64,000 nucleotides of DNA, taken from positions 3,854,001 through 3,918,000 of the forward strand of contig JAULSN010000004.1 of the NCBI GenBank assembly GCA_033439765.1, given 5' to 3'. A program made the translations under genes and the position numbers. The notes under the pieces are model-generated. The model searched no databases and was not told the DNA's origin. It saw nothing but the letters and a program-made list of their open reading frames with translations. Positions 22,021-35,489 of the stretch are shown here, piece by piece (positions within the stretch are counted from its first letter, which is position 1; every line of letters begins with the position of its first letter). This stretch comes from Lasiosphaeria ovina. Taxonomy: Eukaryota; Ascomycota; Sordariomycetes; Sordariales; Lasiosphaeriaceae.

Positions 22021-25000
22021 CTAATACGTTGAGCTAGGCGGTATTCAAAACGTGCTGCTAGAGCTAATGAGGTAAGAGACGAGGTGCGGGTGCCAAATAG
22101 GGGGAGTTGAATTCGGCAACGAGGGGGGGGAGGCATCAAAAGGTCCTACGGTGCAGGCTCTGATATTGGGGACGCAACTAGTCCTCAAATGCAGTGGCCT
22201 TTGGCGAAAACTGCCGATTCGCTCGTATCCTGCCTTGTACCAAACCGCAACTTCTTAACTCTAGAAGGCGAGGCTAACATTGCGGCTTCCGGCGAGGCGT
22301 TATTTCCGCCGACATCGCAGGCGGCCTAACTTAACGTAGTAGTCGATGTCATTTCTCCACGCCCTTTACGTCGCAAGGCGGGAAGGAATATGGAGACGCA
22401 CCCCCTGCCCAAGAACCACTCCTCGTCTCTATTCCAAACAGACACGGGTCTTTGCTTTGTATTTCTCGAGTAACGGCTGGCGCTGAAGCTCTCCGGCCTC
22501 TTGCGGCCACGATGCCGTGGAACTTTCCGGCAAGGCGAAATCCGGGGACGCAGCCAAGCAATGTCGCGGCCGCACCGTATGTGACAGGACGGCAGAGCGG
22601 AGAGCTGCTTGCCGTGCGCGTTCCGTCTCAGCTGGTTCCCGGGTTCATCATCCGACGCCCTCTTTTTGACCTCCTGCATCGTGTAAGGACACGGCCAACC
22701 AGTCTGAATCGAGCAAATCCAACGCTGCTTGGAGTCGCTGGCAGGAGGAACCTGGGGGCACTGAGAGCGCTACCCTCCTTCTGTCATGGCACCCTGAGCC
22801 CCGCCGTCACTTGATGATCGGGACTTGGCCCGAAGGATCGAGCAGCATTCGGGTGCAGGCTGTTGCAGTGCCGGCGGTCGGTTCCCCGACCCTAACCGGG
22901 CAAAGTCCATCCATAGATAAGGAAGCCCCTCCTTTTTGACAGAGGTCGTGACAACTGGCACCAACTCCAATGCGACACAGTCTTCCAACACAACCAAGAG
23001 AGGCAGCCCATACTTTGATGGGTTTGGTAAAGGAAAGTGAGTAGTGTTGGGGGTGGGTAGGGAGCTTCCCATCACTCATCACTGTGGCAGCAAGGGCGCA
23101 CGAGTTTCTCCATCCACAAACGTGTATGTGCGTAGAAGTGTCGTCGAAAAACGGCCTGCAGCTGTCGCATTCCGTCGTGTACAGTAGCAGGAGAAAATAT
23201 TTTTTTGGTTCCACCAGCATAGAGGTGAGGCAACCTAATGCAGCAGAAACTTAACTAATGTTAGGCGTTGAAAGGCGCAAATGACCGTTAACGGGGCTGG
23301 GAAGGTGAAGCGGCAAAGGAGAGGCGATGGAACTGAATAAGTGGAAATTCTTTGCTGCTGCAGCACTGCAAGTCCCTTAGGGGCATTGAAACTGAATCTA
23401 GGACCGGCAAGGGGACAACGTCAAGTGGACGGGCACAACCAGTCCAAGAAAGACGGAGTGCACCAGTTTCGTTCAAGTTGTCGATGCCTTAAATTAAATA
23501 CAAGGAAAGCACGACTGGCCCTTCAAAAATTTGAAACCTGAGCAACTCGAACTAAAGGAACGAGGGAGAGAACAGCGGCCAATAACCTCAGTTTTTTTTA
23601 AAAGCTTGTGAGGTTTGAAAATAAGAATTTTCCATGCGCATTACACCGGGCCGCGCGAGGTTTGCAGGTCATTTCGTTTGGGCACAAGAGTAGCGGTAAA
23701 GACGAGGAGGGAGGCGAATCGAGAATCAATACGTAGTTAGCTTTAGGCGACCCCTGACGGCAGAAACAATGCTACAGACCGCTCATCCCATTCCCGAGTC
23801 CAATTGAATGCGACACCGTGCAATGAATACACGCCGCCATGTAGCCAAGACCTCAGGCACCTGGGCTATTCTCGGCTTATTTTTACGATAAAGCAATTTG
23901 CTGTCAACAACTGATTTCCGTGATACCCAGCACAGACTTTGCACAACGAGTTGACGAACCGTTTCTCCCCTAACCCTAAAAACCGAACAGCTGCGACCCC
24001 TCATTCTTAGCGTCAGCCCCAATGAGGCGGGAGCGTAGTGTGGAGACGAGCCCGCGAGCCAATGACGTAAAGCACATTGGTCCGTCAACGATCGGAAAGG
24101 GAAGGCGCCGGGATTTTGCGGCCCCGCCTTCTTTCGCGCCGCCGTGTGAAAATGAGCTGACCCCACTTCTTACCGCAGGCCAGCACCCGGGCATCCCCGG
24201 GGGTTGGTTCGGGTTACTCCAACAGGCACACACCCGAACCGAAACCCGGAAAACCCCGCAGGGGTGAGAAAGAAATGGCAGCGGGCCGGGAGTACCCCAC
24301 CTTTCTAAACCCCAAGGCAGAGCTACACAGTAGCGCCAAAGTTTGTTCAAACACCGGCCCCACTTGTCGGGCAAAACCAAACCACGCCAACCAACTGGCG
24401 CGCGCATAAAACTACCAGGAGCGGACCGACGACAGAGCTTTGAAGTCGGCGATTCGAAACCCGGCGCACCCACAGCCGCGAGCCCTCGTGTATTTGAGCA
24501 GCATTTGAATTACATGCGTGGGGAGGAGAGATTGCGAAAAGTACTCAAAATTGCGCTCGTGCGCGCGCGCTTCGAATTCTGAGCTGGCTGGGCTGGCTGG
24601 CTGGTGGCGCATGCGATGCGATGCGATGCGATGCGATGCGATGCGCCGCGCTGCGCTGCGCTGAAAGCGAGAAATCTATTCCATACGCTTGCGGCTAATA
24701 GCCAGCCAATCAAGTCGCTTAGACATGATAGGAGAGGAGGACATTGGCGCTACATCTGGATGTCAAACACCAAAACGACTTCATCATCCAACAATGGAAA
24801 TTTCCATTTCCTTCTAAATATATACATAGGTGTTAGACTGAAAGAGACACGAACCCAAGTAGTTCTTGCCGGCTGCTGTAGAGCCATTGCTTGTTCATTG
24901 TCTGCATTAAACTAGCCACCGGGGGAGGGGGGGACGATGTAATTCTAATTTTCGTGTTCTGCTAATATGAAGACGTGTTATATCCATCAACCATCCACTA

Positions 25001-26371
25001 GTTAGGTAAGCGCACAACCTGACCAGAAAAGCGCAATGATAGAGAAAAGGAAACCCCCCATCAGATGGTAAAATATAGCGAGATAGAAACCATATACGGG
25101 ATCAAAGTGCTAGAAAAAGAAATAGACGTTGTTCGCCCGCTCTTTTTCTCCTCCCCATTCTTAGACATTATTTTCGCTGTCGTCGTCATCGTTGTCGCCA
25201 TGTTCATTTCATGCCTGGCCGGTAACATAGAGTAAGGGTAACGCAGAGTAGTGGACAAGGTAGTTAGGTTCGTGGTAGGTAGAGGTAGGTAGGTAGGTAG
25301 TAGCAACAAGGGGCCGTGATTCGGCTCCCCTTTTCCCCATAGCAAACGAAAATAAAAAGCCAAAGACACGAAAAGAAACATTCGCGGGGACAAGGAAAAG
25401 CCGAAATAGGAAAATAGATATAAAGAGGCCTCAAAAAGAGAGAGAGAGAGAGAGAGAACCGCACACAGGCAAAACAGAAAAGAGGAAAAAAAAACAGAAT
25501 CCATAGCCTGCCCTCCCCCCTTTCATCCTTCCAGCCTTTCGCTCTGTCTGGGCCGGCCCGGCTCGGTCCAGTCCTTATGTGTCCGTCCCAACTCCGTTGC
25601 TCCTTGCTTTGCTTTCCTCCCAGTCGCCATCATTCCATAAGTATCCGTCCAAGTCCAGTTCAGTCCGGCTTCAGCCCCTACTATTCTTTTTTGTTTCGAC
25701 ACACACTCACAGCACTTCTCTCGTCCTGTCCGACCACCACTTCCCTCGTCTCTTTCAGACCATATCATCTCTTACCCCATTGTCTCTCCTGCTGCCTGTT
25801 GAAAGGAGGAAGAACAAAAAAGGAAAGAGAGGATAATAAGGATGCTGTACGCTACACAACTCACTTGCAAAGTTCAAATCTTTTGAGAAACACACACCAC
25901 GCAAAGACAGAAGTATATGTCCGAGAGAAACAAAGACCCGAGCAAGCAAATAAAGAATAGACACCTCCATCTCGCGTTACATGAAACCTTCCCCTTTTTT
26001 ATCTAAGGAGCGTAATGCCGATACCCGGCAGGGAGGTTGGCCGAGAAGGGCGATGGCATTGTAGTCTCGCGGACTGATAAACACTGCTGATTTAATAGAT
26101 TGGAGGGAAAAGAGTCGGCCACGTCGCTGACTGTGCATATGAGAGTCGTCTTGAATGGACGTCTGGGCGGCGTCTTCCGTTCTGTTCAAACCCAGTGGTA
26201 TTTTTCAAGAGGCTCTCCAAGGCAGGAGACCCAGTCTTTCCAATACTTAGAACCGATGCGCGTATGGATGACAACCGCTACAGCGGACATGGCTCCCTTG
26301 AAGATAGCCACGAAGCTTGTTTGCAGGGTACTATCGAGAGCGCTGTATATGTTACCGTGGGCGTTTGTGGC
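22021..26371. other. Long gene-free interval (4.35 kb)
   Basis: Only short, mutually overlapping frames on both strands. It contains the MFS promoter at the left, a GATGC pentamer array at about 24609-24655, a GGTA-type tract at 25275-25305, a GA tract at 25438-25457 and pyrimidine-rich stretches between 25570 and 25800. The right end probably includes the 3' UTR of the zinc-cluster gene. I see no tRNA, rRNA or transposon ends. Confidence 0.45.
24609..24655. repeat. (GATGC)n pentanucleotide microsatellite
   Basis: About eight near-perfect GATGC units running into a degenerate GCGCT/GCTGC tail, directly preceded by a GGCTGGCT tract. Confidence 0.95.
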
Positions 26372-28584
26372 CTACCTCTTGCGCTTCTTATTTTTATCGA
26401 GTGCGCCAGGAGCAAGAGGTGGCAGAGATGTTGCTGATACTGTTGGGGGGATGGCGGCTGTGGTGGCGGCGCCGGCAGTCGTCGCCGTCGCTGCGATGGG
26501 TGCAGCGGGCAAAAGGGAACCCGGCGCTGAAATGTCGCTAATCTTGATGGGAACGCCCATATGACGCCCATATCGACCCTTGCGCCCGTTGCCCTCATCC
26601 TCGCTGATGCACTGGTCCGCAGGAATCCCGGCATCGCGGCATCTAGCGCATGGCCTCTGCCTGTCGCAGCCCTTCTTGCTCTTGCGGCAGCGCTGGCATC
26701 TTGGCTTGGTCGAGAGATCCGGATTGTCGTCGTCGCCAGGCAGCAACGAAAACGTTCCATTAGACGCAATCGACTGCTTGCGGGACGCCGGCAGAGACGC
26801 TGGAGACATGGGCCCCATGGTGGAGGCTGTCTTCTTCACTTTGGGCTTGCTGGCCGGCTTGGAGGTCTTGACCTTGTTCAAGGGCTGCGGACGCGGCTTG
26901 GCGACATTCACAGAGCTCGGCTTCGGCTTCTCGCTCTTGATTTTCGGGGCGGCCATTGAGCCCTCCTCGGCACCGTCTTCATAGTCAGCGTCATCGCCGC
27001 TGGTCTCAACGCTCTCGCGTGGGCCAGCAAAATGGCTCTCTGTCGTGTCAAACACCTTCTTATGATTGCCCATAATGTCCAGCTTTTGCCGCCGCGCAGG
27101 CGGCACCTCTTCCTCACTGTCACTTTCGGCCTCGCTGGTTGCGCCAGTCGACGACGCCGCATCCGCTCTCCCGCTGAAGGTGTCATCTAATGTCGAGGCC
27201 GAAGTCCGGCCGTGAGAAACGTTTGACATTTCACCCAAACGCATAAGCTGGATGGCAACGTCCTTGTCCTCTTCCGACATGCAGCTCTGAACTGTCGGGT
27301 CGGGAGTTGGCATCGTGTTCTGCCCGGGGCCGACGCCGGCACTGCCCTGAGTATATTCGAAGCTTCCTCGAGTGCGCCGACCATCCCCAATCGGAGTAGC
27401 ATACGTGCCCGGTTGCGCGTAACCACTATTGTAGCTTTGTGGCGACTGCAGTGGCCGAGGGTTGCTGAACGGATTCTGCCCAGGCTGCACAAAGGGAAGC
27501 GATTGTCGGTGGTGCTCGATACGCCGGGCCGGGGAGACGGAAGGGTTCGAAGTAGCCGCCGGCATTTGGGGAGGAGCAAAAAGGGGCAGTTCCTGGAGCA
27601 GGAGAAGACATTAGTTAGCAAATGGAACCTATGCGCGCAAACCCGCAAAGAAATTCGGGACCTTACCGAACTCTCGAACTTGGCGCGCTTGCGACGGCCC
27701 CCTTCGACGATATTCTCCACGCTGATCTCGGTATTTCCCAATTGCTCCTTGGTTTTACCCGAGCTCGAGCCTGGCGCGCCGTCACCACTGCTATAGCCGT
27801 TTACGCTGTCACCGTGGGAATCACCAGCGGCTTGGGAGCCGTGCCCTCTGTTCTTGGACGACCGTGACCGGCCCTTCTTGCCGGCCGCCGAGTTCTTTCC
27901 CGCCGAGGCGCTGCGACGGCCACGCCCACCGTTCGGCGAGAGACTGCGAAGGCGCGATGTCCCGGAACCGGGCCGAGCGATGTGCTGCCCATAGTGTTGC
28001 GGTGAAAAGGCTTCGCCATTGGTAGCGCCTTGGGCGCCGACGGGCGGAGAGTTGAAACCGCGAGCGCCGAAGACGCCAGGGGGGGGAGACATGACATTCT
28101 CAAGGACACGCACATATATGATCATGTGGTTGCGGAAGTTCTCGTACCGTGCGATGAGGGTGTTGCCTTGCTCATCCTCAAAGCTGACTCCTTGTGACTC
28201 GTACAGACCGTAGAAGTTTCTGACGGTTGTTACAATGGAGTCGGTGGCATCGTGTAGATATATGGAAACGCGAAGCGGCAAGCGCGCGCGGTATTCGGGG
28301 AACATTAACTCAAAGGTGACACTCTTGGGAGGCAACGGGCTACCTTGCTGCGTAGGATCGGCATTGGGAGCGGCCGGCATGGCAGCGGCCCCATTGACCG
28401 GAGGCTGTGTCGTCGCCATGGGTGCGACGGGATGTATGGCGGCGTTGGCTAGCGATCGCTCCTGTGCGGGCGATGGGTAGGGTTGGGGGAAGCGGTCGGG
28501 AGAGGCTGCGGCCCCAAAGACAGCGCCGGTGTGGGAGATTCGGATATTGACAGACGTGGGCGACACGGGGCCCGGCAATTCCAT
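26372..28584 (-). CDS. Transcription factor with C-terminal Zn2Cys6 cluster
   Basis: Nuclear DNA-binding protein. Exons 28584-27667 and 27592-26372 (donor GTAAGG, acceptor CAG) join at FESS|ELPLF, 712 residues. An N-terminal folded region (about 88-168, SVTFELMFPEYRARLPLRVS through IIYVRVLENV) looks like a compact alpha/beta domain of ubiquitin-like or PB1 size, an impression only. The middle is disordered, Ser/Gly/Pro-rich, with basic RGRRSASAGK and acidic DSEEE stretches. The zinc binuclear cluster is near the C-terminus (residues 605-634): C-X2-C-X6-C-X5-C-X2-C-X9-C with the basic RKSKKGCDRQRPC core; most fungal Zn2Cys6 proteins carry it N-terminally and have a shorter last loop. After the cluster come an Ala-rich tail and a terminal KNKKRKR, probably nuclear import. 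No fungal_trans middle-homology domain is visible. The neighbouring 6.9-kb upstream gap suggests long regulatory or leader sequences. Target genes are unknown. Confidence 0.88.
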
Positions 28585-31500
28585 ACCCGGCCAGAAGACC
28601 AGGTGATGGCGGCGTCCTCCGGCGGAAGACGCTGTGTGTTTGGGGAAGAGATGTGGGCGACGCCGGACAGGTCAGGGTTGAAGTCACCGCCTGGCGCGGC
28701 AGGGGTTGGCTTGACTTTGTGACTGCTGCTTGGGATGCGGCCGAGATGTCGAGGATTGACGGTTCTCTAGTAAATCTGCTGCGAGACGGAGCCCATTAGC
28801 TATTGTTGCGCTGATGCGGGGGCAAATGACAACAACGGCAGTCGCCAACCCGGCGATGCTGTGTCTTCTTGTTTGGGTAGGCTGCAATGATGGTGGCTGA
28901 GGTGTGGTGGTGGTAGTAGTAGTGGATGGGGAGAGACAGAAGTGGGAGGAGAGGAGAAGCGCAAGCAGGCAGGCTCCCGCCGTGTCGAGCGAGATGGTCA
29001 TGCTTCGCAGCAGGGAGAAAGAAATGGGCAGGTGTCGCAGTGGGGACTCGATCGCATGGCATTGGAGATCCGGAAACACTTACCACAATGACTGAAGAGT
29101 GGTGTTGACGGACGGTAGATGGGCTTCGATCTCGATGTCTGGCACACAAACCGGACTTGGCCTGGGCGAGCGGGCATGGTCAGTCAGTCAGTCGCTCGCA
29201 GTCGGGGTACTTGGCATGGATGCAACAAGCGACAGGAGCCCTCCAAGTCTCGGACGAGCAAATGCGCATCTGACGCTGGCCGACTTGAGCAGGGACAGGT
29301 ACCGTCTGTCGCATGCAACATGGCAATGACTTACTACGAAGATCCTGGGTGATTTGATGGGGCCGACCTGAGCAATTCGGAGGTCGGGTTGTGTGTGCGT
29401 TGAGAAGAGAATGGAGGAGTCGCAAGAATTCTGCATTAAAAGGCAGATGCCGGTAATCGCACACCACACGCACCGCACCGCGCACTGCACTGCACTGCAC
29501 TAGTTTGGTGTGTATTGGATTGGTATGGAGGTGTGTGTGGGTGAGTGCGCTTCAACACTGTGCCACAGCGCAATTCCTGCCGCCACCTCAGCACTGCACC
29601 GCACCGTATGTACCATACCGGGCAGGCCACGCACCAGACAGACAAAAATGGAAATAAGCGGTTAGACAGCGCCTCGCAGTCTCGACGCAGGCCAGCTCTG
29701 TCTGTTCGTTCGCTCGCAGGCATGCTCTCTCTTTCACGCCCGTCTAGCTAATGTAGACGGTTTTCCTTTCCCAGCGCAGCCGATTTGCGCGCCCAAGTCG
29801 CATCCCATCCATTTTTTTTTGGCTTTGCGCTTCGTTGCGCAGCCGTCGACGACATGGTGCCCGCCCTGGCTTTGGTTGTTCGCACGGCTAGCGCTTGCAT
29901 CAACCCACACCATACACATCACACAGCTCGCATATTCCGTACGGTACTGTACTGCACATACATTACTTCCAGGTTGGCTCTCGGCAGCGAGTTTCTATCT
30001 ACATGTGTGTACTGTACGAATCGACACAAGGCACTTTAGATACCTATCCGTGCATACCTTACCTTGCAAACATAGTACAGTATTTCCTGGCCGGAGTGTC
30101 TGTATGTATGTTTCTCTCTTCTTATCTTAGATCGGAATGCGCTCGTTCCAAGCGAGCCACCTCAGCGGGAAGCGCATGGACACACTCACACTCCCGCCAA
30201 AAGCTGCCATTGGGAGGCATTGGTCCGCGGGGGGAGCGCTCTACTCTGATCTCATCCATTGAGCGGCGCATCTGGTCGCAATTCTCGTCTGTTGGGTGGG
30301 ACGGAGCTAAGTAGGGACGACGGGGAGTTAAGTTGTTGTCTCCATCTTAGTCTAGACTTTTTGGCCCTTGAACAGAATGGGGCCGTCATCCTGTGGGGCA
30401 GCGGTGGACGTGAACGTGTGACAAGAGCCAACTGTCGCACATACATGCAAGTTAATGAAGAACATATACTCCGTGCTTTCCTACAATTATCGAGGAATCT
30501 AATTGCGGCTTTACCTGCAGACGAGCATATCAAAGAGTCAAGATTGCAGGATCGGGAGAACGCCGTGGACGGTGAACTACAACAGCGCACGATGCGCAAA
30601 CCGACGACGACATTGCCATTGAAGAAGCGCAGGGGTCAGAATTAGTTCAAAGTTCAAGTCGCAGCCTGGACGACCACCAGCCTACAGGTACGAGGTGCTA
30701 GGGACTGTGCGCGCCGACCTCTAGAGGTGGGACCGAGATGCGCTTCAGCGGCTACGCAGTGAGTGGCCGGAGGCTATTCGTTGCCTCTCGGCAGTCAGCC
30801 AGGCCTCGGCCGCGGCCACGGCGCGGGAAGATGCTAAGGTTATGATATGGATCTGGAGAGGGCAGCCCCAGGTGTGCGCCAGATGCTTTGGGTGAGGTGC
30901 CCTGAGGTGGTTACGAAGACGGTCTGCGAATCTTTGTTACCTACCTAGAATGTGTTGGTATGTATGTACATACATACATCCAACCTCACCTTATTTTAGC
31001 TGAGCCTGGGGGACGCCGTGTTTGACGCCAGACGATCGACTCTTATCCGCCGCTTTTGGCGATAACGGGACGTTACACGGGAGCGCTATGCGACACGCAA
31101 CCACTCACGCACACCCATTCACACACACACAATGGCCGCCGACCTACCTTGACCTGAACAAAAGGTACATAGATTTGCGAAATGCCTACATACCTTCACA
31201 TCTGTCTCCTACAGTGCCGTGCTAGGGACGCCGTCGCTGGCCGGGTGGGCTCTGGAGAGTGAGAGTGGGTATGCAAGAATGCGCCTTTTCTGTTTCTCCA
31301 GGGCAGCTCCTCGCCCACTACTTGCTGAGTTGCTGCTGGGCGGCGGGTCACTCCAATGGCGACCTGGCCGACCTTGCCTGGCCATTGGCCGGGCCTGATC
31401 GCATGCTGCCGGCCACCAGGGTCGCCAAATTTCACCTTGGGCACACACGGAATCTCCTCTACTGTGTAGTGTGAGGTAGGTATCTGGAGCAGGCTTTCAG

Positions 31501-31970
31501 GATCAATAATACCGTCGCATCCCACTTGACACTCGGCCAGTTCCCTGTGCCAGCAAGTCACTAGATGAGAATGCGCCAGGCAAGCCAACGAACTACCATG
31601 TGGCCATCGCCGTCTTTGTCGAACTGCGGTTAGCCAATGGGGGCACGAGAGCAGGCAGCGCCCGAATGGCAGGGGTCTGGCCGCTATGGGTCAACACCTC
31701 GAAGTGTCGCAACTGCTCTGGCGCGCAGGAACAGATGTGCGCACAACTGTACATGGGCCCCGCTTCTTCAGGGATACCTTAGAAACCTTAAGGTCGCTAT
31801 ACATGGCGTCTCTTGGTCAATAAGAAGGCAAGAGGAAAGCAGCGAGGCCCTAATAAAGAGACCGAACGAGGGAGCTGTACGGATATGGAGTAAAGTAAGT
31901 TCGGTAGGGCTGCCAAGAAACCCCGACCATCCACTGCTGTGACGGGCGCCTCTGAGGTGCGCAAGGAGTT

Positions 31971-31992
31971 GCTGTGCTGTGCTGTGCTGTGC
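31971..31992. repeat. (GCTGT)n pentanucleotide microsatellite
   Basis: Four to five GCTGT units. The motif is the reverse complement of the ACAGC array found at 45.85 kb inside the cystinosin intron. Confidence 0.9.
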
Positions 31993-32093
31993 CTGGGCTG
32001 TTTCCGCGTTCCAACGACAAGGACGGTGAGTGAGCGAGGCAGAGATTCCGGGGAAACAGCCGAGACTTGGCCAATGCTGCCACCAGGCCACCG

Positions 32094-32130
32094 CAAGTGC
32101 AAGCGCAAGTGCCAGTGCAAGTGCAAGTGC
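32094..32130. repeat. (AAGTGC)n hexamer array, imperfect
   Basis: Six imperfect AAGTGC/AAGCGC/CAGTGC units in tandem in the gene-free interval. Confidence 0.85.
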
Positions 32131-35100
32131 GGAGCGCAAGCGGCATCAAGGAGGATGGCGGTGGCCATGCACGTGCGATGATGCAAAAGGTTTCCGAGCT
32201 AGGGTCCTTCTTGTTGCTCCCATCACATAGAGGCCGACAGACGGCCAGATAGCAACCAGCAGCCAGCAGCCAGCAGCCAGCCAGCTGGCTGAAAAGAGTG
32301 GGTGGGTTTGAAGATGGCAGGATCGCAGACAAGACCAGACCAGACCACGGCTCGATGCGCTGGCAAAGTTTCAAATGCGAGCCCGGCCGTGTCGAATCAC
32401 CTTGTCAGGTCTGCGCCCAATGCCCGAAATGCCCCCAGTCCCAGTGCCAGACACCAGACCATACCGTAGACGGAAACGAAGCAGGGCAGTCTGTCTATCT
32501 GCCTCTGTCAATGAACTTACCTAAGTCCAAAGGGAAAGCGCACCTGCTTTCTCTGCTGCTCCGGCGATGCAACGCCAGCCAGAGCCGAACCGCCTCGAAA
32601 GATTAAGGTCCGCCGTCTGCAGATAGATGCAGATGGCTGCAGCAATCCATCCAGGGCATTCCATCCATCCATCCAGAGGCGTCAGTTACGGCTAAGGGGC
32701 GAAACCTAAGCACCTTCGCTAGGTACCTACATGAACAAACTTTCAGCCCGCGTTTACCTACCTAACCTAACCTTGGGTTCAAGTTACGGACAAGGCGTGC
32801 CAAATCCAAAGACTTGCCCTGGGTTGGAGCCAAGTTGCCGCCAGAGATGCGCATTGAATTATTGCGAATGGAACCTGGTAGGTAAGGTACGTGGATGGAA
32901 ACCGAGTGCTTGCGTTGCCAGTGAGCGGGGCGACGAAGTCGCGGTGCTCCTCCTTCCAGTTTGAACGGGAGCAGTCTTTGAGTACCCGTGTGGATATTGA
33001 GAAAGGCAGGTGGCGGCGACGGGCTCTCCTTGTCTTGTCTAGATCTTGAATGGGGCCTAGCCGGATTCTCTCTCGTAGCACGGAGCATAGACATGGGGTT
33101 TTAGCGTCCATGACCGCACTTTTACCCGTTTCGTGCTGCCGATCTGCAACCGCCAAACGCCTTTCTCGTCTGTCCGCCTGTCCGCCTGCAATTCCGGCCT
33201 TTGTCGCAAAACACTCGATGGGTTATTCCGCACTGGTCAACTTTCGCAGTCGAGTTTTGTCATTTCCGTCAACTTGAAAACCACTCGCCTAGTCTCTGGC
33301 CCGGGCTGGGATACTGTGGGCTTTTCCCCCTCGAGGCTTTTTGTTCCCCAGGCCAGGAGTCCAGCCTCCGGTCTCCGGTCTCCAGCTGGCGACCCACAAT
33401 CGGGAACCTTTCTCAGTACAGGTCATGCACCTCTTTGCGCTTTGCGCCAACTAGGTTGACCTGACCTGCTCCTGCGCTGCACAACTTGCTGATAGTTTTG
33501 CCACGCTACAGTCTCCTGACGGCAGGCCAGCGTTGATGAAGGACAGGTATTGTCAGAGTATTTGTGGATGATCATATTAACCACTTTACTCCGCAGCGAA
33601 GCGAGTCGCGGGAGAAGCCCACGAGCTGTGAGTTTCTCTGGCCGTGAAAGGGAGGGGGGGCATCCCCCTGCTATGGGCCGGCAGCTGGCGATGGAAGTAG
33701 GTGTGCATTGGGCGGGCAGCATCATCCGTCCCGTTCTAATGGTGAAATCCCGGATATTTAAATTTCGCGCGCACAAAGACAGGACAAGACTGGAAAGTCG
33801 AGATGATAAAAAATACACCAATGGTTTGTCAGTTAGCTCCCTCTGGCATGCGCAATTATTAACAATGACCGGCCAGCTGAAGAGAGCGAGACAAGTTGTC
33901 TGTCCACACCGTGGGTGCATGGTATTCCTTTGCGGATTGCTTGCTATCATTTCGCAACACCCACATTCCCCCGACCCGACTCTTCCGAGGAGGGGTAGGT
34001 CGAGGCAGATTCGGATTTGGGTTCCTGGAACAAGTTTACGTTTGGCATGAAAAATGCTATGCCCAGCGGCTGAGCGGATCGCAAACCATTCGACCAGGCG
34101 CCATGCGCCGGCCGGCCCTTTGATCAAAACAACAAAAACAAAGTGCTTCATCTCTGGCTGCGCTGGCCATTTGACTGGTCAGAATTGATGGTTGTTAGAA
34201 GTGGCCAGTCTCCACACCCCGCGCCCCCAGCGTCGGCGTCGGCGTCGGCGTCACCCATCGTTTGTTGAGATCCTAAATCAATTATCCGCGGCGGTTCAGA
34301 TGCCGAAAAGTATAGAGAGGATTAACAGACGACGCAGACATATGACCAAGGCCTTGTTCAAAGGCGAGCGCAACGGCCGTCGCGGACTTGATCTTGGCGT
34401 CGGTTTGCGTCAATTAGGCCTCGGTGCTGCGGGAAGAGTCACGTGGAAACGCGACGAGCTGGCGTCGGGTAGCTCCGCGGGACGACGCGCTGTCTGAAGC
34501 TGTCAAGATGCGGCGATTAATCGGCGAGAAAAGGGAAATTGATGTCACAAATTAGACTTGACGCTTTCTAAGTGACTTGTAACAATATTGAAGCAACCGG
34601 GAATACTTATATAACAATATGGTGAGATATGCAGACTTTGGCCGTGTTCTGAATGTCGAAAAGTTGACGCGACTGACTCCAAAGTCCTTCAATGGCATTT
34701 AAAGTAGCGGGTTACGTCATTGGTTTCGGACCCCACTCGACACGCGCTCAAAGCGGAGCCGGAAGATTGGGTCGCCCGGAGCGATAGCGCCAAGCTGACA
34801 GGGATTGCACAGACCACTACTCTGACAATGCCCGTGCTCTGTTTACATGCCTCGAGTTGTCAATAAACAGAAGGAGCAACAGACTTATTTTTTCACTTCC
34901 GGGCGTGCACGAAGAACTCGGGCCCCAACCCGACATCCTCCTCACTTTCCGCCTCAGAAAAGTGAAGGAGAAGTGAGCACCGGCGGCAGGAAAGGCAATT
35001 GCACCGCAATCGACCCGTTATCATTTCTCTCATGTTTGGGAATTAAGATTTCGGTCGACGTGTGACGCGCTGCTTCCCATTATCTCGACCTTCGACCAGC

Positions 35101-35489
35101 GACTGCCTTTTCTCCCATCCCATTCCCTCCCTGCGGCCAACTCGTTGGCGTTCGACCAGCTCCTGGGCCCCGAAAGCGACGACAGCTTGGCCCAATCTCG
35201 CGACTTTCTCCATCTATCGATACCGTTGTGTCAACTGGGCGCGCTGTCCTCTTGTGTTCTACGCGTTGCGTGTCTGTAACTGGAACTGGAACTGCAACTG
35301 GAGGGCGCTCAGAGACCATCGGAGCAACAGTATTGTCATCGGGATCCCGGCATCTTGTACTCCGTATTTCGTACCAACGTCGAACCGCCTGGCATTGTGC
35401 AGCATTCATCCCATCTTCAGCCGCCCGAATTCGTAGTCCCAGACTGAGGAAGTCAAAAGACCACCTCGCTACGGCTTCAGCTCCCAACA

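Larger units (their letters stand above)
28585..35489. other. 6.9-kb gene-free divergent interval between zinc-cluster factor and cyclin
   Basis: Head-to-head upstream region of two regulatory genes. The frames present (such as 30259-30645 plus, 31196-31588 minus, 33423-34151 minus) overlap others on the opposite strand, have random-looking composition and end in repeats, so I do not call them. Repeats include ACTGC units near 29480, GCTGT units at 31971-31992, an AAGTGC array at 32094-32130, AGCCAGC units near 32260-32290, and GGCGTC units at 34227-34250. Base composition is not AT-rich, so this is not a typical RIP-mutated or centromeric block. Leaders, non-coding RNAs or long promoters are the likely content. 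Confidence 0.45.

Noticed and set aside
24430..24470. tRNA B-box-like GATTCGAAAC
   Set aside because: No A box or cloverleaf around it.
33423..34151. 242-codon minus-strand frame in the long gene-free interval
   Set aside because: No domain, random composition, plus-strand frames equally open.
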